A program made the translations under genes and the position numbers. Below are positions 25,086-34,051 of a DNA stretch of 64,000 bases, one piece after another (position 1 is the stretch's first letter; every line of letters begins with the position of its first letter). Under the pieces are notes generated by a model. It searched no databases. It saw nothing but the letters and a program-made list of their open reading frames with translations, and was not told where the DNA came from. This DNA is from CAZZKE01 sp964655005 (GTDB lineage: Bacteria > Pseudomonadota > Alphaproteobacteria > Rhodospirillales > JABHCV01). The stretch is from the NCBI GenBank assembly GCA_964655005.1, contig CAZZKE010000001.1:1-64000 (forward strand). Reading direction: 5' to 3'.

Positions 25086-26170
25086 TGTCCGAAACCTTCC
25101 TGCAAGAGCGCGCCGAGGGAATCCCGGCTCATTCCACCCAGGCCAAGGCTGCCCCAGGCCCGGTCGCCCCGCAACAGGTCTTCCCCGAGCACGGCGGAAG
25201 CGATGGCGATCAATCCTTTGGCAAGCGGCATATCGACCCTGGCCCAGTCCCCCAGCGTGGCCAGGAAGACCAGTCCCATGGCGACGTCCTCGCGCATGTA
25301 GCGGTGGGTCTCAAGGTCGATTTTCTCTCGCCAGTCGCCGCTGCCGGTGAGTTTTTCATGGGAACTGTCGCCATACATCCACTCATCCCGGCTATCGTCA
25401 TAGTGATCGGCCAGGGGGAAATGCGGGGCGCCGTAACCCAGGGCCTGACGCAGCCGGATGCGTTCGTTATCGAGCGCATCGGTGACCGCCCGGATGGCCG
25501 GCTGGGTTCCTTCATTATGGATATCCCAGGCTTCGAAATGCTGCAACGGCCCGGCGTTCATTAGGATCAGCGGCGGATGGATGATTGGCCCGGCGTTCAT
25601 CAGGGCGCCGTCGAGGGCGTCCCGCAAGGGTTCGATGGCCGGATAAACCTGGGCCAGGACGGGCAGCGCCCACCCGGCATGGCGGGCCGGGAAAACACCG
25701 GTCGGCAGCCGGGTGGCGCGGACGCTGATGGTGACCTCGCTTTCCGAATGCTTGCGGGCCAGATAGGGCAGGGTGCCGGTCTCGGCGAAGGCGACATCCG
25801 ATGTGTTGCCGCATTCGGCCATGGCCCTGGCCAGCAGGTAGCTGCCGAAGGTGCCGGGGGGCAAATAAACCACTTGATGGTCGGAAAGCAGCGGCGCCAG
25901 ATGAGACGCCAGTTCCTGTTGGGCCAGGGCGGGCAGCGGAATGACGATGACCCGGGCTTCGGCGACGGCGTCGCCGAGCACGGTCGTTGCCCGGTGCAAG
26001 ACCACCGGGCGGGAGCCCTCGGCATCGGTCAGTTGAATGGTCCGATTTCGCAACACTTCCGTGAACTTGTCGCCGCCGCGCCGCCAGAGAGTGACTTCAT
26101 GCCCCCGCGCGGCCAAATCCGCAGCGGCGGCGTAACAGCCGTGACCGCCCCCCAGTATTGCTGTTTTCAT
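25082..26170 (-). CDS. NAD/octopine dehydrogenase family protein
   Basis: A 362-residue protein beginning MKTAILGGGHGCYAAAADLA, the Rossmann motif of octopine/opine dehydrogenases. The C-terminal helical domain has MNAGPIIHPPLILMNAG, containing the conserved H-P of the opine family. These enzymes link an amino acid and a keto acid reductively, or oxidise such conjugates. The ATG at 26170 follows GGGGAA; the longer frame is not needed. It is translationally coupled to the 3-hydroxyacyl-CoA dehydrogenase-like gene, and the pair may serve one catabolic route (inference). Confidence 0.8.
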   Translation of the reverse strand: MKTAILGGGHGCYAAAADLAARGHEVTLWRRGGDKFTEVLRNRTIQLTDAEGSRPVVLHRATTVLGDAVAEARVIVIPLPALAQQELASHLAPLLSDHQVVYLPPGTFGSYLLARAMAECGNTSDVAFAETGTLPYLARKHSESEVTISVRATRLPTGVFPARHAGWALPVLAQVYPAIEPLRDALDGALMNAGPIIHPPLILMNAGPLQHFEAWDIHNEGTQPAIRAVTDALDNERIRLRQALGYGAPHFPLADHYDDSRDEWMYGDSSHEKLTGSGDWREKIDLETHRYMREDVAMGLVFLATLGDWARVDMPLAKGLIAIASAVLGEDLLRGDRAWGSLGLGGMSRDSLGALLQEGFGQ

Positions 26171-26296
26171 TATTTCCCCATTATTTAAAGCGCGCCCAGG
26201 AAAACGGAACGCCGCCACCCGATACCCGGTTCAGACACTACCCAGATTCTGACCGTATTGGAAAATATTTCCCCCTGTGCGGGTTGCCGCAAACCG

Positions 26297-27205
26297 CTAT
26301 GTGACCAGATCCCAATAAGGCGGGTCGCCGAATCTGGCGCGGAGAAAATCAATTAAAAGGCGCAGCTTTGCCGACAGGTGCCGATTGGGAGGGTAGAGCG
26401 CGTAAATTGCGATTTCCGATGGTTGATAGCCGGGTAAAACGCTTACCAGCCGGCCCGCCTGCAAATCGGCGCCGGCGATGAAGGTTGGCAACAGGGCTAT
26501 GCCGGCCCCCTTGCGGGCTCCGGCCATCAATATTTCCGCGTTGTTTGAGCATAAAGCCCCATGAATAAGTACGCTGTGCGATCCATCCATCCCCTCAAGA
26601 TGCCAGGTGCCCCCGGTCGGCAGGTAGCCGTAGTTGAGACAATTGTGAAATTTCAGATCAGACGGTTTTTCGAGTATTGGATGATTTTGCAAATAGCCCG
26701 GCGCGGCACAAATTACCCGCTTCGCCGGCGCCAGTTTCCTTGCGATAAGGCTGGAATCGGAAAGTTTCGCGATGCGTATGGTTAAATCGAATCCTTCCTC
26801 AATGGGGTCGATGAAACGATCATTCAACGTCGCCTCGATACGGACTTTCGGGTATATGGCCATGAAATCGGAAATTGCCGTGGCCATATGCAGAGTCCCG
26901 AACGACATTGGCGCATTCAGCCGGATGGATCCTTTTGGCTCGCCCTGCAGTTCCTGCACCAGCAGGTCCGCGTTTTCCAGGTCGGCCAGGATGGTAACGC
27001 ACCGGTCATAGTAGGCGGCCCCGGTATCCGTCGGGCTGACGAACCGGGTAGAGCGGTTCAGGAGTTGCGCGCCAAGGCTTCCTTCCAGCTGGGAGACCGA
27101 CCGGCTGACCGCCGAACGCGACAGGCCAAGTTCTCGGGCCGCGGCGGTAAAGCCATGGGTTTCCACGACCTTGATGAAGGTTCGTACCGCGTCAAACTTG
27201 TCCAT
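26297..27205 (-). CDS. LysR-type transcriptional regulator
   Basis: A 302-residue LysR family regulator. The N-terminal winged helix-turn-helix is seen in FTAAARELGLSRSAVSRSVSQLE (about residues 18-40), followed by a linker helix and a substrate-binding domain. The start MDKFDAVRTF at 27205 fits the family; an ATG three codons upstream is possible. It is divergent from the pirin gene. LysR regulators often control the adjacent divergent gene and themselves, and a candidate site lies at 27332-27344. Confidence 0.92.
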   Translation of the reverse strand: MDKFDAVRTFIKVVETHGFTAAARELGLSRSAVSRSVSQLEGSLGAQLLNRSTRFVSPTDTGAAYYDRCVTILADLENADLLVQELQGEPKGSIRLNAPMSFGTLHMATAISDFMAIYPKVRIEATLNDRFIDPIEEGFDLTIRIAKLSDSSLIARKLAPAKRVICAAPGYLQNHPILEKPSDLKFHNCLNYGYLPTGGTWHLEGMDGSHSVLIHGALCSNNAEILMAGARKGAGIALLPTFIAGADLQAGRLVSVLPGYQPSEIAIYALYPPNRHLSAKLRLLIDFLRARFGDPPYWDLVT

Positions 27206-27331
27206 GATGCCCATTGTAGCAAAGAGAGCCGGGAGAATCTCAATGAGTTTTTTAGCCTGCAATCCTTGATATTAGCGGCGAAAAACGCACGATATATGTA
27301 ACTAAAATCTATCTTGTTGATTAATATATTG

Positions 27332-27344
27332 CCAATTAGATTGG
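27332..27344. promoter_or_regulatory. Candidate LysR operator between the LysR and pirin genes
   Basis: CCAATTAGATTGG is a 13-base interrupted palindrome (CCAAT, three bases, ATTGG). The flanks extend it loosely as ATTG...CAAT. It lies 41 bases upstream of the pirin ATG, in the shared 180-base divergent region, where a LysR activator would bind. Confidence 0.4.
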
Positions 27345-27385
27345 CCAGCAATAAGTTGTGACGAACCGCATGGGAAAAATATCGG

Positions 27386-28081
27386 ATGATAAGCCTCAGA
27401 CTTTCCGAAGAACGCGGACACGCTAATTTTGGCTGGCTGAACTCCCGCCACACGTTCTCGTTTGGCCATTACTACGACGCCGATCATATGGGCTTTAGTT
27501 CATTGCGGGTCATCAATGACGACTGGGTCGAGCCAGGCATGGGCTTTGATACGCATGGCCATGAAGACATGGAAATCATCTCTTATGTTCTGGAAGGGGC
27601 GCTTGAACACAAGGACAGTATCGGCAATGGATCGGTCATTCGTCCGGGCGAAGTGCAGCGCATGACCGCCGGTACGGGTATCAGGCATAGTGAATACAAT
27701 CATTCGAAGACTGACCCCCTGCATTTTTTGCAAATCTGGATTTTACCGGAACAGCACAGGCTGGAGCCGGGTTATGAACAAAAAAACTTTGCCGGGGAAA
27801 GGCTTGGGAAATTCGGGCTTATTGCTTCCGGGGATGCCCGCGATGGTTCGTTGAAGATACACCAGGACGCGGATGTCTATGCCGCCCTGTTGGAAGAAGG
27901 GCGGCAAATTTCCTACCGCATCGCGCCGTCCCGCCGGATCTGGGTGCAGGTCGCCGACGGCACCGTCAAGCTCAATGGCCGACAACTGCAACCGGGCGAC
28001 GGGGCTGCCGTTACCGATGAACCGGCGGTCGGAATCGAGGCCACAGCGCGGGCCGAGGTACTGCTTTTCGATATGACGTAA
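27386..28081 (+). CDS. Pirin family protein (bicupin)
   Basis: A 231-residue pirin of the YhhW/YhaK type. The first cupin carries the metal ligands H57, H59, H101 and E103 (FDTHGHEDMEI and GIRHSEYNH). Such proteins bind iron or another metal, and some show quercetin 2,3-dioxygenase activity. The second cupin half (residues about 140-231) lacks these ligands, as in relatives. It is divergent from, and probably regulated by, the LysR gene; the pair is commonly induced by electrophile or redox stress in other bacteria (family knowledge). Confidence 0.92.
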   Translation: MISLRLSEERGHANFGWLNSRHTFSFGHYYDADHMGFSSLRVINDDWVEPGMGFDTHGHEDMEIISYVLEGALEHKDSIGNGSVIRPGEVQRMTAGTGIRHSEYNHSKTDPLHFLQIWILPEQHRLEPGYEQKNFAGERLGKFGLIASGDARDGSLKIHQDADVYAALLEEGRQISYRIAPSRRIWVQVADGTVKLNGRQLQPGDGAAVTDEPAVGIEATARAEVLLFDMT

Positions 28082-28674
28082 CGGCAGAAAAATATGACTT
28101 GCACGTTATATTTATATTGCCAATATTCGTTTATATGGCCAGTATGAGGGGAATCAAACAGCAGGATTGGAATATCTGACCAGCGCTTGATCATTGTCGA
28201 TCATTAGTCGTCAATAATTTTCAGAATTCAAAGAATCGATTGTTAAAAACCGGAAAATAGCATTGATGAAATAGAAGTAAATAGGTGACGCAGTGGGCCG
28301 GGAATGTTCTGTAACTATACGCTTTGGTATATTTTCTTAGAGCGCAAGGGTGCAGTTTTTACTACAGGAAAGCCATAAAATACTGTGAACCAACAGCTTG
28401 CTTGACAAATATCAACTTAATTGTAGAATATTCAACAGTTATGCTTAATTTAAGGGATTGCCGGAATGATGTTGCGATCCGGTCCGGCGGCCAACCAGCC
28501 AAAATTTATGACGGCTTGGCGGCGAAGCAGTGATTATGGTCAGTTTTACATGGCCGACCGGGATATTGTTTTTCGATGGGGGATAAAGATAAAAAAAATG
28601 AGAACGACACAGACGCTGTAATAAAAATATAACTATTACGTTATAAATAGAACCATCACATGGAGATTAATGAA
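28082..28674. other. AT-rich intergenic region
   Basis: This 593-base stretch is clearly AT-richer than its surroundings and holds no convincing gene. A 69-codon frame at 28324-28533 has no family resemblance or ribosome site and was not accepted. It probably contains the promoter of the downstream hydrolase operon, but no clear -35/-10 pair stands out. Confidence 0.5.
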
Positions 28675-29364
28675 ATGTCGACACTGGAACTTCTGACCCC
28701 CGATAACTGCCAACTCATCTTTATCGATCATCAACCGCAAATGGCTTTCGGTGTTCAAAGCATCGACCGTCAGGTATTGAAAAACAATGTCGTGGCCCTG
28801 GCCAAGGCGGCCAGGATATTTGATGTTCCGACGACGATCACGACCGTCGAGACGGAAAGCTTTTCCGGGCACACCTATCCCGAACTGCTTGCCGTATTCC
28901 CCGACCATCCGCTGCTTGAACGCACATCCATGAATTCGTGGGACGACCAGAAGGTACGCGACGGGCTTGCTAAAAACGGTCGCAAAAAGGTGGTGGTCTC
29001 GGGTCTGTGGACCGAGGTTTGCAACAGCATGTTCGCCTTCGACGCCATGGCCGGGGGTGGATACGAAATTTACATGGTCGCCGATGCCTCGGGCGGAACC
29101 TCCAGGGAAGCCCACGATTACGCCATGCAGCGGATGGTGCAGGCCGGCGTCGTGCCGATGACCTGGCAGCAGGTTCTTCTGGAATGGCAGCGCGACTGGG
29201 CCCGCAAGGAAACCTACGACGCCACCCTGGATGTGGTGAAAGAACATTCCGGCGCCTATGGGATGGGGGTCGATTACGCCTACACCATGGTCCATAAGGC
29301 CGGTGAACGGGTAGAGCACGGGCCGCGACTGGACCCGGTGGCGGCCGGCAAGGTCGTCGCATAG
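28675..29364 (+). CDS. Isochorismatase-family cysteine hydrolase
   Basis: A 229-residue hydrolase of the isochorismatase superfamily (YcaC-like). The catalytic triad is visible: Asp in FIDHQPQM (near 18), Lys in RKKVVVSGLW, and the nucleophile Cys in WTEVCNSM (about residue 119). The start at 28675 has GGAG upstream; an ATG at 28660 is less well placed. It begins a same-strand series with the amidohydrolase, MFS, XapX and GST genes. The substrate is unknown; amide or ester hydrolysis is expected. Confidence 0.88.
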   Translation: MSTLELLTPDNCQLIFIDHQPQMAFGVQSIDRQVLKNNVVALAKAARIFDVPTTITTVETESFSGHTYPELLAVFPDHPLLERTSMNSWDDQKVRDGLAKNGRKKVVVSGLWTEVCNSMFAFDAMAGGGYEIYMVADASGGTSREAHDYAMQRMVQAGVVPMTWQQVLLEWQRDWARKETYDATLDVVKEHSGAYGMGVDYAYTMVHKAGERVEHGPRLDPVAAGKVVA

Positions 29365-29409
29365 CAGGGCGGTTTTCGTACGGTTGACGCACGTAAAAGG
29401 GAAAGTGCG

Positions 29410-31272
29410 ATGGCGGATATGATCTTGTTGAATGGGCGAATTAGTACGCTCGACCGCGCCTTGCCGGAGGCGGAAGCCATCGCCATCCGGGACGGGCGGG
29501 TCGAAGCGGTCGGCGCGACCGATGACATAATTCGACTGGTGGATGGCACCACCGATGTCGATATTATCGACCTTGACGGGCGGCGTGTGATTCCCGGCCT
29601 CAACGACAGCCACACCCACCTCATTCGCGGCGGGCTGAATTACAATATGGAACTGCGCTGGGAAGGTGCGCCTTCGCTCGCAGATGCGCTCCGCATGCTT
29701 AGGGACCAGGCGGCGCGCACCCCGGCGCCGCAATGGGTGCGGGTCGTTGGCGGCTGGTCGCAATTTCAATTTGCCGAGCGGCGCATGCCGACGCTGGGCG
29801 AGATCAACGCGGCCGCCCCCGATACGCCGGTCTTCATCCTGCATCTTTACGGTCGCGCGCTGCTCAACCGTGCGGCGTTGCGGGTGCTTGGCATCACCAG
29901 GGATACGCCCAATCCACCGGGCGGAACGATCGAACACGGCGATAACGGAGAACCGACCGGCCTGCTGATAGCCACCCCGTCCGCCCTAATCCTGTATTCA
30001 ACATTGGCGCAAGGGCCAAAACTTCCGCTCGAAGATCAACTTAATTCGACCCGGCACTTCATGCGCGAGCTCAATCGCCTCGGCATCACCAGCGTTATCG
30101 ATGCGGGCGGCGGCGGTCAGAACTATCCACAAGACTATGATGTGGTTCAGAAGCTGAACGAAGCGGGTCAGCTTACCGTGCGCATCGCCTACAATCTTTT
30201 TGCCCAAACTGCGGGCCAGGAACTAAGCGATTACGAACGCTGGCTGACTATAACCGAACCGGGTGCCGGCGACGCCATGCTGCGCATGAACGGCGCCGGT
30301 GAAAACCTTACCTGGTCGGCAGCGGATTTCGAAAATTTCCTGGAGCCGCGACCGGACCTTGCGCCGATAATGGAAAGCGAGCTGGAACCCATTGTCGAAC
30401 TGCTCGCGACCAATAAATGGCCGTTCCGTATTCACGCCACCTACGACGAAACTATCGACCGCTTCCTTACAGTCTTCGAGCGGGTAAACGGTAAAACACC
30501 ATTCGCCGCACGCTTCATCATCGATCATGCAGAGACGATCAGCGAGCCTAACATCGAGCGAATTAAAATGCTTGGAGGGGGCATCGCGATCCAGCACCGA
30601 ATGGCCTTCCAGGGTGAATATTTTGTCGATCGGTATGGCGCGTCGGCCGCCAGGGCGACGCCGCCAATCGCCAGGATGCTGGATATGGATGTGCCGGTCG
30701 GCGGCGGCACGGATGCGACCCGGGTCGCATCTTACGATCCATGGGTTGCGCTTTATTGGCTGACTACGGGCAAGACCCTTGGCGGCCTGACGCTCTATGA
30801 TGAAGATAATGTGCTCGACCGGGAAACGGCGCTTAGGATATGGACGCAGGGTTCCGCCTGGTTTTCCGGCGAGGCGGATGTCAAGGGGACACTCGCGCCG
30901 GGCCAGTATGCGGACCTCGCCGTATTGTCGGCCGACTACATGAGTGTTCCGCCGGAAGAAATCAAGCGCATCGCCGCCGTGCTTACCATTGTCGGCGGGC
31001 GGATCGTCTATGGCGAGGGCATGTATGCCGACCGGTCGCCGCCCATGCCGCCGGTTTCGCCGGATTGGAGCCCGGTCGGCGCCGAGCCCAGCCCGGCCAT
31101 GCGACCGGAGACGGCTGGGGCGGCGCAGTTTACGCGCGCATGTCACGATGGGTGCGCGTCCGCCTGCGGTATTCACGGCCACAACCACCAAATCAGCTGG
31201 ACAAATCCGATTCCGGTTGCAGACAAAGGCGCCTTCTGGGGGGCGCTCGGCTGTTCCTGCTTTGCCGTCTGA
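29410..31272 (+). CDS. Amidohydrolase family protein (YtcJ-like) with Cys/His-rich tail
   Basis: A 620-residue metal-dependent amidohydrolase of the YtcJ/amidohydrolase-3 type. The N-terminal composite domain leads to NDSHTHLIRGG, with metal ligands H68 and H70, and later FIIDHAET and GGGTDATRV complete the site. The last 60 residues form an extra tail rich in Cys and His (TRACHDGCASACGIHGHNHQ, then CSCFAV), which could bind a metal. It begins about 45 bases after the hydrolase stop; the MFS gene begins at its end. The substrate is unknown, perhaps an N-acyl or formamide compound. Confidence 0.85.
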   Translation: MADMILLNGRISTLDRALPEAEAIAIRDGRVEAVGATDDIIRLVDGTTDVDIIDLDGRRVIPGLNDSHTHLIRGGLNYNMELRWEGAPSLADALRMLRDQAARTPAPQWVRVVGGWSQFQFAERRMPTLGEINAAAPDTPVFILHLYGRALLNRAALRVLGITRDTPNPPGGTIEHGDNGEPTGLLIATPSALILYSTLAQGPKLPLEDQLNSTRHFMRELNRLGITSVIDAGGGGQNYPQDYDVVQKLNEAGQLTVRIAYNLFAQTAGQELSDYERWLTITEPGAGDAMLRMNGAGENLTWSAADFENFLEPRPDLAPIMESELEPIVELLATNKWPFRIHATYDETIDRFLTVFERVNGKTPFAARFIIDHAETISEPNIERIKMLGGGIAIQHRMAFQGEYFVDRYGASAARATPPIARMLDMDVPVGGGTDATRVASYDPWVALYWLTTGKTLGGLTLYDEDNVLDRETALRIWTQGSAWFSGEADVKGTLAPGQYADLAVLSADYMSVPPEEIKRIAAVLTIVGGRIVYGEGMYADRSPPMPPVSPDWSPVGAEPSPAMRPETAGAAQFTRACHDGCASACGIHGHNHQISWTNPIPVADKGAFWGALGCSCFAV

Positions 31273-31288
31273 TTATGAAAAAATACCG

Positions 31289-32923
31289 GTGGCGAGACGC
31301 CCTGCGGCGGCCTGGAGCCCGTTTCGGCACGGTACCTTCGCGGTGCTTTGGACGGCTACCGTTATCTCCAATGTCGGAACCTGGATGAACGATGTCGGCG
31401 CCGGATGGCTGATGACGTCGCTGGCCCCGTCGCCGTTGATGGTCTCGCTGGTTCAGGCCGCGACTACCCTGCCGATATTCCTATTCGCCCTGCCGGCCGG
31501 TGCGCTTGCCGATATTGTTGACCGGCGCAGGATTTTGCTCGTTATAACGGCGGCTATGCTGCTGATCGCGGCGTCCATGGGTCTGGTCGTTCTCGCCGGC
31601 GCCATGACACCGCTGATATTACTTCTTTTTACCTTTGCTCTTGGCGCCGGTGCGGCATTTATGGCACCGGTTTGGCAAGCGGTCGTGCCGAAGCTTGTTC
31701 CGCACGATAAACTTCAACCCGCAGTGGCGCTCAACAGCGTTGGCATTAATATCAGCCGCGCCATTGGACCCGCGCTCGGCGGCATGATTATAGTCGCCCT
31801 GGGGGTGGCCTGGCCATTTTTACTGAACGCACTAAGCTTTGCCGCCATCATCATTGCTCTTTTGTGGTGGCGTCCGCCTCCATCGGCGGCGCGCCATCTG
31901 CCGGCGGAACGGTTCTGGAATGCGATTCGTGTGGGATTACGCTATACGCATGCAAGTAAACCGTTCAAGGCGACGCTGGCGCGCGCCGTCGCTTTTTTTC
32001 CCTTTGCCGGCGCCTACTGGGCCCTGTTGCCGCTGATTGCCCGCCAGGAGTTCGGTCGCGGGCCGGAATTCTATGGCGTCTTGCTTGGCAGCGCCGGCGC
32101 CGGCGCCGTCGGGGGCGCTTTCCTGCTGCCGGCCTTGAAAGCGAAGCTTGGGGCCGACAATATGGTATCCTTGGGCTCCTTTGGCATGGCCGCTGTTCTG
32201 GTTATTTTTGCGTTGGGGCGCGATCCCGCCGCCGCCGCCGCCGCCAGTGGGCTTGCGGGTGCGTCCTGGATTGCGGTCCTGACAAATCTCAATGTATCGG
32301 CTCAAACGGCATTACCGGAGTGGGTGCGGGCCCGCGGTCTATCCGTCTTCATCACGGTTTTCTTCGGCGCCATGACATTCGGCAGTGTGGTTTGGGGCCA
32401 GGTAGCCGCTCTCTTCGGCATTCCGGCGGCGTTGCTTGCCGCCGCCGCCGGCGCCGTGTTTGGCGTTGTCGTTTCCCGACCGTTCAAACTGCGGCGTAGC
32501 GCGACGCTCGACTTAAGTCCCTCAATGCACTGGCCCGCTCCGGTGCCGGCAAGTTCGGTCGAGCATGACCGCGGACCGGTCATGACCACTGTCGAATACC
32601 GCATTGATCTCAAAGATGCGCAGGCGTTTCTGGGGGCGCTTTCCCCGCTTGCAGACGCCCGCCGCCGCGACGGCGCTTTCGCCTGGGGGGTCTTCGAGGA
32701 TATCGCCGAGCCCGGTCGTTATCTGGAATATTTTCTTGAAGAATCATGGCTCGAACATCTGCGTCATCATGAACGGGTGACCGAATTTGATCGTACTCTT
32801 CAGGAACGGGTTCGGGCTTTCCAGATCGGCGATACGCCGCCGTGTGTTTCTCATTTTCTGGCGCCCACCCGCGAGGGTGAGGCCGCTGTCAGCGTTCCGG
32901 TTGAAAAGGGGATTCCAAAATGA
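31289..32923 (+). CDS. MFS exporter (EntS/DUF894 type) with C-terminal soluble extension
   Basis: About 544 residues with twelve predicted membrane segments. FRHGTFAVLWTATVISNVGTWM and DRRRILLVITAAML are typical of the enterobactin-exporter-like MFS_3 group. After about residue 420 comes a soluble alpha/beta domain (TTVEYRIDLKDAQAFL to PPCVSHFLAP) resembling dimeric ferredoxin-like monooxygenase or sensor folds. The frame is open far upstream into the amidohydrolase gene; the start is uncertain, with GTG 31289 or TTG 31262 most plausible and no clear ribosome site. It overlaps the first XapX gene by four bases. Confidence 0.82.
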   Translation: MARRPAAAWSPFRHGTFAVLWTATVISNVGTWMNDVGAGWLMTSLAPSPLMVSLVQAATTLPIFLFALPAGALADIVDRRRILLVITAAMLLIAASMGLVVLAGAMTPLILLLFTFALGAGAAFMAPVWQAVVPKLVPHDKLQPAVALNSVGINISRAIGPALGGMIIVALGVAWPFLLNALSFAAIIIALLWWRPPPSAARHLPAERFWNAIRVGLRYTHASKPFKATLARAVAFFPFAGAYWALLPLIARQEFGRGPEFYGVLLGSAGAGAVGGAFLLPALKAKLGADNMVSLGSFGMAAVLVIFALGRDPAAAAAASGLAGASWIAVLTNLNVSAQTALPEWVRARGLSVFITVFFGAMTFGSVVWGQVAALFGIPAALLAAAAGAVFGVVVSRPFKLRRSATLDLSPSMHWPAPVPASSVEHDRGPVMTTVEYRIDLKDAQAFLGALSPLADARRRDGAFAWGVFEDIAEPGRYLEYFLEESWLEHLRHHERVTEFDRTLQERVRAFQIGDTPPCVSHFLAPTREGEAAVSVPVEKGIPK

Positions 32924-33147
32924 AAATTGCTCTTGGATTGTTGCTCGCCTTCACCATCGGCGTCGTTTGTCGCCTGGTGTTCATCCCGCTGCCGGCCCCG
33001 CCTGTCCTGATCGGGGCGCTGGTAGTACTCTCGATGACTCTCGGGTATGTCGCGGTCGACCGATTGGCTGGTCACCGTGAGGCCAGACACCGGCATTTGT
33101 GCGGCGGGCCGACGGGGGCCTCCGCCAGATCGGAAAATGGGTCATGA
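32920..33147 (+). CDS. XapX domain protein (DUF1427), first copy
   Basis: A 75-residue membrane protein with two hydrophobic helices and the family signature RLVFIPLPAPPVLIGAL. XapX proteins are small membrane proteins of unknown function, often beside hydrolase and transporter genes. It overlaps the MFS gene (ATGA) and the second XapX gene (ATGA). Its last 25 residues are hydrophilic and not part of the domain. Confidence 0.85.
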   Translation: MKIALGLLLAFTIGVVCRLVFIPLPAPPVLIGALVVLSMTLGYVAVDRLAGHREARHRHLCGGPTGASARSENGS

Positions 33148-33317
33148 GCGGGCTTTTGGGCGTGGCCCTGGGTTTTTTAATCGGCGCCGGTTGCCGGTGG
33201 TTCGACCTGCCGTTACCCGCACCACCGCGCATTGTGGGCGCGCTTCTGGTTGTGGCCATGACCCTTGGCTTCCTTGCCACGGACTATACGTACGCGATCA
33301 TGGGCGCGGGAAAGTGA
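33144..33317 (+). CDS. XapX domain protein (DUF1427), second copy
   Basis: A 57-residue protein from the ATG at 33144, which overlaps the previous stop. It has two hydrophobic helices and the signature CRWFDLPLPAPPRIVGAL. It is a tandem paralogue of the preceding gene, without the hydrophilic tail. The final codons and the stop fall inside a partial copy of a dispersed repeat (33313-33328). Function unknown; the two may form a heteromeric membrane complex (inference). Confidence 0.85.
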   Translation: MSGLLGVALGFLIGAGCRWFDLPLPAPPRIVGALLVVAMTLGFLATDYTYAIMGAGK

Positions 33318-33328
33318 TCCTTGGTATT
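33313..33328 (+). repeat. Dispersed repeat, partial copy D
   Basis: Sixteen bases (AGTGATCCTTGGTATT) are identical to the 3' half of the repeat at 52981-53008 and nearly all of it to that at 37285-37310. It includes the TGA stop of the second XapX gene. Confidence 0.55.
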
Positions 33329-33357
33329 GGTAACGGCTGTTTCCGAAAGGCAGACAA

Positions 33358-33978
33358 ATGCAGCTTTTTTATTTTCCCGGCGCCTGTGCCCTGGCCCCGC
33401 ACATAGTACTGGAATGGTCTGGTTCGTCCTTCGAAGCCACGAGGGTCGAAAAAGCGGACCTCAAGGACCCCGATTATCTGGCGTTGAATCCGACCGCCCA
33501 GGTGCCGGCGTTGAAATTGCGGGACGGTTATATTCTGACCCAGGTGGAAGCCATACTGTTGTATCTGGCCGAAATATTTCCATCCCTGGATATCGGGCCG
33601 TCCGGGGACGTTATGGAACGGGCCGAAATGCATAAATGGCTGTCGTTATTGACCGGAGACCTGCATCCCGCGTTCTACCCGTTCTTCAATCCCGGCAAGT
33701 TCATCAAGGACGAAAAATATCATATGGATGTCAGGCGCGCATCGCTGGAACCGATTGACCGGCTGCTGAAAATAGTTGACGGGCACATGAAGGGCCGGGA
33801 TCACATGATGAAGGGCCGTCGAACGATTCTGGATCCCTATCTTTTCGTGTTCTGCCGGTGGACGGCGCTTCTTGAAAAAAAGCTGGATGGCTATCCTGAA
33901 TTGGCCCGGTTTTCATCCGCGTTTTCCGAAGATCAGGGTGTCCGCCGGGCGTTGACGGCACAAGGCTTAGGAACTTGA
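33358..33978 (+). CDS. Glutathione S-transferase family protein
   Basis: A 206-residue GST. The N-terminal thioredoxin-like half starts MQLFYFPGACALAPHIVLEW and contains NPTAQVPAL and the glutathione-binding ILTQVEAILLYLAE, where Gln-Val-Glu replaces the usual E-S. The helical C-terminal half follows from about residue 90. In this operon-like series it may detoxify a product or intermediate of the hydrolases. The stop of the upstream XapX gene is about 40 bases away. Confidence 0.9.
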   Translation: MQLFYFPGACALAPHIVLEWSGSSFEATRVEKADLKDPDYLALNPTAQVPALKLRDGYILTQVEAILLYLAEIFPSLDIGPSGDVMERAEMHKWLSLLTGDLHPAFYPFFNPGKFIKDEKYHMDVRRASLEPIDRLLKIVDGHMKGRDHMMKGRRTILDPYLFVFCRWTALLEKKLDGYPELARFSSAFSEDQGVRRALTAQGLGT

Positions 33979-34051
33979 ATGCGGCCATTGGCGGAAATCG
34001 GTTATATTTTCTAAATCCGGCAGTAGCGACCGACATGGGATTTAATAAAAT

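Noticed and set aside
28324..28533. 69-codon frame in the AT-rich gap
   Set aside because: No ribosome site, no family resemblance and no coding-like composition.
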